From assembly GCA_020201435.1 (NCBI GenBank), contig JAIVGS010000001.1:1-54759 (forward strand): a stretch of DNA of 54,759 nucleotides. Direction: 5' to 3'. Origin of the DNA: Myxococcales bacterium (lineage in GTDB: Bacteria; Myxococcota; Myxococcia; Myxococcales; 40CM-4-68-19). Below are positions 47,745-54,759 of this stretch, in pieces (the stretch's first letter is position 1; every line of letters begins with the position of its first letter). A program made the position numbers and the translations under genes. The notes beneath the pieces were generated by a model. The model was not told the origin of the DNA. It saw nothing but the letters and a program-made list of their open reading frames with translations, and searched no databases.

Positions 47745-48734
47745 ATGTTTAGCACGAAGCTGCTGCGCTGGTTCCGCAAAGCGAAACGGCCGCTGCCCTG
47801 GCGGACCGAGCCGCGCGACCCGTATCGGACGTGGATCAGCGAGGTCATGCTCCAGCAGACGCGCGTCGACGTCGTGATCCCGTACTACCAGCGCTTCCTG
47901 AACCGTTTTCCGACGTTGCAGTCGCTGGCCCGGGCGCCGCTCGACGACGTCCTCGCCCTCTGGAGCGGCCTCGGCTACTACCGCCGTGCCCGCAACTTGC
48001 ACAAAGCGGCGCGTGCCGCGCAGAACGGCCTTCCGGCGACGGCTCACGAGCTGCGCGCGCTCCCCGGATTCGGTCCGTACACCGCCGCCGCGGTCGCCTC
48101 GCTCGCGCACAACGAGGACGTCGCGCTCGTCGACGGCAACGTCGCTCGCGTCCTCGCTCGCGTCTTCCGCCTGGAAGGCGACGCCCGCGCAAAGTCGTGG
48201 AAGATCGCCGAAGAGCTGTTGCCGCGCGGCCACGCCGGCGAGTTCAACGAGGCGCTGATGGAGCTCGGGGCGACGGTGTGCACCCCCCGCGCCCCGAATT
48301 GTACAAATTGTACGATTCGTATGAGTTGCCTCGGCCGAGACACCCCCGAGCGGTTCCCCGAGCCGAAGAAACGCCCCGACCGGCCGCTTCTCGAATGGAA
48401 AGCCGTCGCCCTCCGCCGCCGCGACGGGGCGATCCTCCTCGCCCGCCGCCCACCCGACTCGCTGTTCGCTGGAATGTGGGACCTTCCGATGTCAGACCCG
48501 GGTGCCAGACTGCCAAAATGGCCGGGCGTCCGCGTGCGGGGTCGGCTCGAAGACCGCGGCGTCGTCGCCCAGACGCTCACCCACCGCGAAGTCCGCGTGG
48601 CAATCCGGGCCGGCCATGCCAGCGGGGCGCCGAAAACCGACTCGCTCAAGTGGGTCGCGCCGAACGACCTGCACCAGCTCGGCCTCTCTTCGCTCGCGCG
48701 CAAGTCGCTGCGCAAGGCCGGCATCGCCTGTTGA
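47745..48734 (+). CDS. mutY: A/G-specific adenine glycosylase
   Basis: PYRTWISEVMLQQTRVDVVIPYY, LPGFGPYTAAAVASLA, VDGNVARVLARVF, FeS loop C-x6-C-x2-C-x5-C, NUDIX-like C-terminus. Confidence 0.96.
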   Translation: MFSTKLLRWFRKAKRPLPWRTEPRDPYRTWISEVMLQQTRVDVVIPYYQRFLNRFPTLQSLARAPLDDVLALWSGLGYYRRARNLHKAARAAQNGLPATAHELRALPGFGPYTAAAVASLAHNEDVALVDGNVARVLARVFRLEGDARAKSWKIAEELLPRGHAGEFNEALMELGATVCTPRAPNCTNCTIRMSCLGRDTPERFPEPKKRPDRPLLEWKAVALRRRDGAILLARRPPDSLFAGMWDLPMSDPGARLPKWPGVRVRGRLEDRGVVAQTLTHREVRVAIRAGHASGAPKTDSLKWVAPNDLHQLGLSSLARKSLRKAGIAC

Positions 48735-48768
48735 CATCGGCCCGCCCTTCAAAGACCTTCCGCCTCTC

Positions 48769-50127
48769 GTGCTCGCCGCCCTTCTCCTCGCGCAGATCCT
48801 CCAACCGGTGCGGCCCGTGGAGCCGCCGGCGCGGTCCTCGATCCGCGAGCCGCTGCCGGCACCCGTTCCCGAGGCGCCGCCGGAAGGGCCCGTCCTCCCG
48901 CTCGCCGAAGCCCTCGCCCAGCTCCGCGACCGGTCGCCCGATCTCGCGGTCGCCCTCGAGCGCGTCACCCAGGCGCAGAACAACGTCCAGCGCGCGTGGG
49001 CCACCGTCCAGCCGACGCTGACCGCGACCGGCACCGTCACCCACAACTCGTACTCCGGCGCGTACATCGACTACTCGCGCCTTTCGATCACCAGCACCGG
49101 CCCCAACACGCAGTCGGCGGCGATCAACTTCAACTGGAACATCTTCAACTACCGCGCCGTCCCGGCGCTGCAGACCGCTTACCAGCAGGTCGAGGTCGCG
49201 CGCCTCACCGAGACCCAGCAGCGGCGCGAGCTGCTGCTCGACGTCGCCTCGACGTATTACGCCGGCCTCGCCCTCAAGGAGCTCGCGGCGGTCGCGGCGC
49301 GGCAGGCGAAAGCGACCCGCGATCACGCGATCGAAGCGCAAGCCCGCTACGAAGCCGGCCTGATCCAGCTCTCGGCCGCCCTGCGCGCGCGGATCGACTA
49401 CCTCCGCGCCGACCAGGAAACGCGCCGCGCCCAGTTCAACTACGCGGCCTCCAGGAGCCAGCTCGCCGCGCTCCTCGACCGCCGCGACACGGCCTTCGAG
49501 CTGGCTCCTCCCGCCCAGCCGCCGGAGGAGATCCGCGGCGCGTTCAAGGACCTGATCGCCAAGGCCCTCGAGGAGCGGCCGGAGATGGCCGCCGCGCGCG
49601 CCAACGAGGAGATCGCGGCGCGCCTCAAGACCGACGCCTGGGCGCAGTTCCTCCCGTCTCTGGCGCTCACCGCCAACGCCCGCTACAACCACCCGGTGGC
49701 CGCCTCGACCATCGACGCCAGCACCTGGGCGTTCGCGCTGACGATCACCCTGCCGATCTACGACGGAGGCTTCCGCTATGTGGCGCTCAAGGACGCCGAC
49801 AGCCAGATGCGGCAGGCCCGCGCCCAGACGCGCAGCGAAGCCTCGCGGATCGAGGACGAGCTGCGGCGCGCCCAGCTCGATCTCGAGTCGGCCCGCGCCC
49901 TGCGCGACGAGGCCGAGCAGGCGCTGGCCGCCTCGCGCGAAAACGAGCGGCTCGTCCGCGCCCAGTTCGCCGCCGGGACCGCGTCGCAGGTCGAGGTCTC
50001 CGACGCCGAGGCCGCGCTCTTCCAGAGCGAATCGACGGCGCTGCAGCAGCGCCTCTCGGTCCAGATCGCGGCGCTGCGGGTCGCGAAGGCCGTCGGGGCC
50101 TTCGATCTCCCGGAGGCCGCGAAGTGA
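48769..50127 (+). CDS. TolC-family outer membrane efflux protein
   Basis: OEP repeats (PLAEALAQLRDRSPDLAVALERVTQAQNNVQRAWA... and LPIYDGGFRYVALKDADSQMRQARAQTR); start GTG 48769 inferred. Confidence 0.9.
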   Translation: MLAALLLAQILQPVRPVEPPARSSIREPLPAPVPEAPPEGPVLPLAEALAQLRDRSPDLAVALERVTQAQNNVQRAWATVQPTLTATGTVTHNSYSGAYIDYSRLSITSTGPNTQSAAINFNWNIFNYRAVPALQTAYQQVEVARLTETQQRRELLLDVASTYYAGLALKELAAVAARQAKATRDHAIEAQARYEAGLIQLSAALRARIDYLRADQETRRAQFNYAASRSQLAALLDRRDTAFELAPPAQPPEEIRGAFKDLIAKALEERPEMAAARANEEIAARLKTDAWAQFLPSLALTANARYNHPVAASTIDASTWAFALTITLPIYDGGFRYVALKDADSQMRQARAQTRSEASRIEDELRRAQLDLESARALRDEAEQALAASRENERLVRAQFAAGTASQVEVSDAEAALFQSESTALQQRLSVQIAALRVAKAVGAFDLPEAAK

Positions 50128-50762
50128 TCGCCGAGAAACTGCTCGCCTTCACGCTGCTCGGCGCAAACTGGGTCCTCTGGCTCCTGCTCGCGCTCTCGGT
50201 GCTCTCGGTCGCGGTGATGGTCGAGCGCGCCCTCTACTTCGGCCGCCGCCGGATGTCGAAGACCTTTCCGGAGCTCTTGAAGCGCTGCCAGAGCGGAGAT
50301 CTCTCGGGCGCGGCGTCGCTCGCGGTCAGCGACTCGATGGAGGCCGAGGTGGTGCGCGCCGCCGCCGGCGTCGCTGCCGGCGGACACGAGGCCGTCGAGA
50401 AGGCGGTGCAATCGACGATCGACCGCCGCCGGCTCGAGTACGAACAGTGGCTCTTCGTCCTCGGCACGCTCGGGAACAACGCCCCGTTCATCGGGCTCTT
50501 CGGCACCGTGCTCGGCATCATCCGCGCCTTCGCCGACCTGGCCGTCGCCAACCGCGGAGGCGGCTCGAGCACGGCCGGCACGGTCATGGCCGGCATCTCG
50601 GAGGCGCTGGTCGCGACCGCGGTCGGCCTCTTCGTCGCCATCCCCGCCGTGCTCGCCTTCAACATCTTCCAGCGGCTCCTCAAGCGCGTGATCGGTCGCT
50701 CCAACGCGCTCGGCAACGCGATCGCCTCCGGCCTCCACGTGGCCCGCAACAAGAGCGCGTAA
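50124..50762 (+). CDS. MotA/TolQ/ExbB proton channel family protein
   Basis: LGTLGNNAPFIGLFGTVLGIIRAFADLA, GISEALVATAVGLFVAIPAVLAFN. Confidence 0.95.
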   Translation: MIAEKLLAFTLLGANWVLWLLLALSVLSVAVMVERALYFGRRRMSKTFPELLKRCQSGDLSGAASLAVSDSMEAEVVRAAAGVAAGGHEAVEKAVQSTIDRRRLEYEQWLFVLGTLGNNAPFIGLFGTVLGIIRAFADLAVANRGGGSSTAGTVMAGISEALVATAVGLFVAIPAVLAFNIFQRLLKRVIGRSNALGNAIASGLHVARNKSA

Positions 50763-51173
50763 ATGGCTGGAAACATTACAGAACCCGAGGACGAGGGGAT
50801 CAACGGCATCAACGTCACCCCGCTCGTCGACATCACCCTCGTGCTGTTGATCATCTTCATGGTGACGGCGTCGTACATCGTGAAGGAGACGATCGAGGTC
50901 GAGCTGCCGCGCGCGGCCCACGGCGGCGAGACCGTGCAGAAGACGTTCGCGCTGCTCGTCACCAGGGACGGAAAGACGTACCTGAACGGGGCGCCGGTCG
51001 ACGACACCGGCCTCGTGGCCGCGGTCAACGACGCGCGGTCGAAGGGCGAGGACGTCCAGGCGATCGTCGGCGCCGACAAGAACGCGACCCACGGGATGGT
51101 GACGCACCTGCTCGACGTCCTCAAAGGCGCGGGCGTGATCAAGTTCGCCATCCAGATCGAGAAGCAGGAGTGA
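50763..51173 (+). CDS. ExbD/TolR family protein
   Basis: GINGINVTPLVDITLVLLIIFMVTA. Confidence 0.95.
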   Translation: MAGNITEPEDEGINGINVTPLVDITLVLLIIFMVTASYIVKETIEVELPRAAHGGETVQKTFALLVTRDGKTYLNGAPVDDTGLVAAVNDARSKGEDVQAIVGADKNATHGMVTHLLDVLKGAGVIKFAIQIEKQE

Positions 51174-51883
51174 CCCGCGCGCTGGCCATCTCGCTGGTCG
51201 TGCATCTCGCCATCGCGGGACTGATGGCGCGGCTCTCGCTGCGGGCGCCGCACGCCCGGCAGCAGGCCTTGCAGATCGCGGTGGTCGAGAAAGTCGCCGC
51301 GCGCGAGGCGCCGCCGCCTCCCCCACCGCCGCGCAAGCCGTTGAGAGTGGCGCGCGCGCAGGCGAGCTCGCCGCTGCCCGCGCCGCCTACGAAGGCGCCG
51401 CCCCCGCCGGCGACCGAAGCCAGGACCCAAACCCAGGCCCCCGTGATCATCACCGGAATTACGCTGGAGAGCACGACCCAGGGCGGCGACTTTGCGGTCG
51501 GCGTCGGCAACACGCTGCAAGGGACGCCGTCACAGGTCGCGCGCCCGCCCGAGGAAGCGAAGCCCTACAAGGCCGAGAAGTACGCTCCCGCGGCGCAGGT
51601 GACCGAGCTGCCGCGGCCGCTCAACGGCGAGTCGATCAACCTGCGCAAGTACTACCCGCCGCAGGCGCTGAAGGACGGCTTCGAGGGCGACGTCCGGCTG
51701 CGGATCCTGATCGACTCCGACGGCTCGGTGGCCAAAGTCGACATCATCCAGGAGCCGGGCGAAGGCCTCGGCGAAGCCGCCGCCCGCATGGTCAAGTCCG
51801 AATACCGTTTCTCGCCCGCCACCGTGAACGGCACGCCGGTCGCGACGACGGTGCCATTCACAGTGCACTTCACGATCAACTGA
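51170..51883 (+). CDS. TonB-family energy transducer
   Basis: N-terminal TM, Pro-rich linker, C-terminal YPPQALKDGFEGDVRLRILIDSDGSVAKVDIIQEPG; GTG start overlaps exbD stop. Confidence 0.92.
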   Translation: MTRALAISLVVHLAIAGLMARLSLRAPHARQQALQIAVVEKVAAREAPPPPPPPRKPLRVARAQASSPLPAPPTKAPPPPATEARTQTQAPVIITGITLESTTQGGDFAVGVGNTLQGTPSQVARPPEEAKPYKAEKYAPAAQVTELPRPLNGESINLRKYYPPQALKDGFEGDVRLRILIDSDGSVAKVDIIQEPGEGLGEAAARMVKSEYRFSPATVNGTPVATTVPFTVHFTIN

Positions 51884-51996
51884 AAAGCGCACCGCGAAGG
51901 CGCGAAGACGCGAAGTGGTTGGGTTTGGCAACCAACGCCGCTCCACAATGACCCGGTGACCTTAGCGCCTTCTGCCTTCGCGCTGAGATTTTGCTT
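51884..51996. repeat. Palindromic intergenic element copy 3
   Basis: 51883-51916 is identical over 34 nt to 3908-3941 of copy 1; ttttgctt (51989-51996) directly abuts minus-strand TGA stop at 51997-51999. Confidence 0.88.
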
Positions 51997-53010
51997 TCAA
52001 GCAGCCTGCGCGAGCGAGGCGCGAGCGAGCAGGGCGGCGCCGACGACGCCGGCCTGTTCACCCAGCTCCGGCGCCGAGATCTTCAGGGCCTTGCGCGCGG
52101 CCTTCGAGGTGTGAGCGTCGATCTGCTCCATCGCCGCCCGCATCATCCGCGGCGACCCGGTGAGCACGCCGCCCCCGAGCAGCAGCCGCGCCGGGTTGAG
52201 CACGGTGACGAGGTTCGAGAGTGCCACCCCGAGCAGGTTGCCGGCCTCCTCGAGCAACCGGCGCGACAGCTCGTCGCCCTCGTGCGCCGCCCGCTCCATC
52301 GCGGCGGCGGTGACCTTGTCGGGCTCGCCCGCGATCTCGAGCAGCTTCCGTCCGACCGCCGGGTGCCGCTCCCCCGCCGCCCGCGCCGCCGCCATCGCGA
52401 TGCGCAAGTCGTCGCGCGCCCACGCCGCGAGATTGTGTCCCCCCGCGTAGGCCTCGAGGCATCCGCGCTGTCCGCAGCCGCAGAGCCGTCCGCCGGGATG
52501 GACGAGGATGTGGCCGAACTCGCCCGCGACCCCGGAGACCCCTTCGTGCAGCTTGCCGCCGAGGATGATGCCGGCTCCGACGCCGCTGCCGACGAGCACC
52601 ACGATCAGGTCGTCGACTCCCCGCCCTGCTCCCGCCGCCCGCTCGCCCCACGCCGCGACCGACAGGTCGTTCCCGATCCACATCGGCAGCCGCGGCGCCC
52701 GCGCCTGCACGAGCTTCAGGAACGGCACTTCCCGCCAGCCGAGGTTGGGCGCGTTCATCACCATGCCGGTGCCGCGCTCGATCCAGCCGGCGACGCCGAC
52801 ACCCATGCCCTTCATCTCGCCGAACGGCATTCCCGCCGCGCCGCACGCCGTCTTTGCCGCCCGCACCACCGCTTCGGCCACCTGCGGCGGCTCGCGCGAC
52901 AGCAGCCGGTGCTTCTCCTGCCCGAGTACGTGACCGCCGAGGTCGACGACGGCCGCGCGCACGTTGGTGCCGCCGAGGTCGACTCCGACGTAGAGCTCGT
53001 CACGCTTCAT
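51997..53010 (-). CDS. ROK family sugar kinase
   Basis: VGVDLGGTNVRAAVVD, GEFGHILVHPGGRLCGCGQRGCLEAYAGG. Confidence 0.95.
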   Translation of the reverse strand: MKRDELYVGVDLGGTNVRAAVVDLGGHVLGQEKHRLLSREPPQVAEAVVRAAKTACGAAGMPFGEMKGMGVGVAGWIERGTGMVMNAPNLGWREVPFLKLVQARAPRLPMWIGNDLSVAAWGERAAGAGRGVDDLIVVLVGSGVGAGIILGGKLHEGVSGVAGEFGHILVHPGGRLCGCGQRGCLEAYAGGHNLAAWARDDLRIAMAAARAAGERHPAVGRKLLEIAGEPDKVTAAAMERAAHEGDELSRRLLEEAGNLLGVALSNLVTVLNPARLLLGGGVLTGSPRMMRAAMEQIDAHTSKAARKALKISAPELGEQAGVVGAALLARASLAQAA

Positions 53011-53051
53011 GCCCGTTCGGATCCTAGCAGGCTCCGGGCACCATAAGCGAA

Positions 53052-54422
53052 CTACCCGAGTTCCTTACGGATTTGCTGCACGGTTCCCTCGATCAACTGC
53101 TTGATCTCGCGCAGCTTCGCCTCGCTTCGGGCCTCCCAGCGCAGCACCAGGAGCGGCTGCGTGTTCGAGGCGCGAACGAGGCCCCACGCGCCGTCGATCG
53201 CCACCCGCACGCCGTCGATCTCGACCGTCTTGCCGTGCTTGCGCAGGCGCTCCGTGGCCAGCTCGACGGCGCGGAACTTCTTCTCCTCGGGGAAGTCGAA
53301 CCGGATCTCGGGCGAGGCCCATGTCTTCGCCACGCCGTCGAGCATCGCCGAGAGCTTCCGTCCGTCGCGGGCCTGCAGCTCCAAAAGCCGCGCCGCCGAA
53401 TAGATGCCGTCGTCGAAGCCGTAATAGCGGTGCTTGAAGAAGATGTGCCCGCTCATCTCGCCGGCGAGGAGCGCGTGCTCCTGCGCCATCTTGGCCTTGA
53501 TCAGCGAGTGGCCGGCCTTCCACATGATCGCGCGCCCGCCGTGCTTTTCGATGTCGTCGTAGAGGGTCTGCGAGCACTTGACCTCGCTCACGATCGCCGC
53601 GCCCGGCCGCTCTTTGAGCACGTCGCGCGAGAAGAGGATCATCAGCTGGTCGCCCCAGAGGATCTGGCCTTTCTCGTCCACCGCCCCGACCCGGTCGGCG
53701 TCGCCGTCCCAGGCGATGCCGACGTCGGCGCCGTTTTCGGCGACCTTGCGCTGCAGGTCCTTGAGGTTCTCCTCGACCGTCGGATCGGGGTGGTGATTGG
53801 GGAAGGTCCCGTCGAGGTCGCAGAACAGCTCGGTCACGTGATGGCCGAGCGCGCGCAGGAGCCGCGGCCCGACGATGCCGCCGGTGCCATTGCCCGCGTC
53901 GCAGACCACCCGCAGCGGCCGCTCGGCGAGACCGAGCGACTGCACGATGAAATGGATGTACGGGACGATCATGTCGTGATCGACCTCGCGCGCGTCGCGC
54001 CCGCCGTCGCGCGCTTCGACGACTTTCGACTTGAGCTCCTGCACCTCCGAACCGGCGAGGGTCGACTTGCCGATTCCGACCTTGAAGCCGTTGTACTCCG
54101 GCGGGTTGTGCGAGCCGGTGATCATGCACAACCCGTCGACCGGCAGCGTGTGCGCCGCGAAATAGGTGACCGGCGTCGGCACCACGCCGATGGCGATGAC
54201 CTCGATGCCTTGACTGCGCACGCCTTTCGAGAACGCCGCGGCGAGGCCTTCGCTCGAGGTGCGGTGGTCGCGGCCGAGGACGATGCTCTGCGCCCCCGGG
54301 TTCTTCTCGAGGAGGTACTGCCCGAATCCGCGTCCGAGCTGCTCGGCAAACTGCGGCGTCAACTCGTTGGCGACCAGACCGCGGATGTCGTACTCGCGAA
54401 AGACGTGCATCGGAATCGCCAT
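53052..54422 (-). CDS. Phosphomannomutase/phosphoglucomutase
   Basis: FREYDIRG, MITGSHNPPEYNGFK active-site Ser, WDGDADRVGAVD, GEMSGHIFF, R-x-SNTQP-like RASNTQP. Confidence 0.96.
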   Translation of the reverse strand: MAIPMHVFREYDIRGLVANELTPQFAEQLGRGFGQYLLEKNPGAQSIVLGRDHRTSSEGLAAAFSKGVRSQGIEVIAIGVVPTPVTYFAAHTLPVDGLCMITGSHNPPEYNGFKVGIGKSTLAGSEVQELKSKVVEARDGGRDAREVDHDMIVPYIHFIVQSLGLAERPLRVVCDAGNGTGGIVGPRLLRALGHHVTELFCDLDGTFPNHHPDPTVEENLKDLQRKVAENGADVGIAWDGDADRVGAVDEKGQILWGDQLMILFSRDVLKERPGAAIVSEVKCSQTLYDDIEKHGGRAIMWKAGHSLIKAKMAQEHALLAGEMSGHIFFKHRYYGFDDGIYSAARLLELQARDGRKLSAMLDGVAKTWASPEIRFDFPEEKKFRAVELATERLRKHGKTVEIDGVRVAIDGAWGLVRASNTQPLLVLRWEARSEAKLREIKQLIEGTVQQIRKELG

Positions 54423-54471
54423 GGGGCGCGGAATCTACGCGCGGAGGTCCAGCGCGACAAGCGGACGAGCG

Positions 54472-54650
54472 TCAGAATGCGAACGAGAGCACTGCGCCGC
54501 CGACGAGCAGTACCGCGCCGCCGACAGCGCGGCGGTCGCGAGCTTGCCCTTCGACTGCGCGTCGTCCCTCAGGTGCGCGTCGCCCGCCGTGAGCTGGCCG
54601 GCCTGGTGCTTCAAGTTGAACTGAAGTGGCCAGAATTCTGGCCCGCAGTC
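54472..54650 (-). pseudogene. Frameshifted C-terminal fragment of a membrane-anchored protein
   Basis: Minus frames give LKHQAGQLTAGDAHLRDDAQSKGKLATAAL then, one frame over, VGGAVLLVGGAVLSFAF*, a plausible C-terminal TM tail. Confidence 0.35.
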
Positions 54651-54659
54651 AGATGTGCG

Positions 54660-54759
54660 CTACTGACAAGTGAAGGCCGTATTGCTCGAGTTGCAGTTGT
54701 CGTATCCGACCCGCGGCCACGTGCTACCCGCAGTGGGTGCGAGCGGCCCGCCGGAGTCC
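54660..54759 (-). CDS. C-terminal end of a secreted-type protein (5' part outside window)
   Basis: DSGGPLAPTAGSTWPRVGYDNCNSSNTAFTCQ* on minus strand, open to window edge. Confidence 0.35.
   Translation of the reverse strand, partial: DSGGPLAPTAGSTWPRVGYDNCNSSNTAFTCQ

Overview
A GC-rich, gene-dense bacterial chromosome segment, probably Myxococcota- or Acidobacteriota-like; this is inferred only from protein style (PilZ, ECF/FecR, lipoproteins) and not provable here. About 55 genes are supported, mostly housekeeping: glnB-glnA, hflX, proB-proA-rsfS-rlmH, gpmA, hemW, metH, purE, mutY, TolC-ExbB-ExbD-TonB, a ROK kinase and a phosphohexomutase. I saw no rRNA, tRNA, CRISPR array, prophage or classical IS; the only mobile-type gene is a RAYT/Y1-like transposase. 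Main observations: (1) three copies of a long intergenic palindrome built from CGCG(A/G)AG-type octamers. Each fills a convergent gene gap, and each has a conserved end (AAGCAAAA) directly abutting a stop codon, one each of TAA, TAG and TGA. (2) Recurrent TANNNT hexamers 6-10 nt before start codons with no Shine-Dalgarno, suggesting widespread leaderless transcription. (3) An 899-aa protein with a class III nucleotidyl-cyclase-like domain whose halves are separated by a charged coiled-coil insertion while candidate catalytic residues are kept. (4) Tandem giant TPR/DUF3857/transglutaminase-like paralogues, one with an intact C-H-D triad and one degenerate. (5) A frameshifted PBP1C-like pseudogene lacking its transpeptidase domain. 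(6) A nucleotidyltransferase overlapping a 55-aa ORF. (7) A diguanylate cyclase with a degenerate receiver domain. Most of the very long ORFs in the supplied track are antisense artefacts of high GC. All family assignments are by eye; no database search was run.
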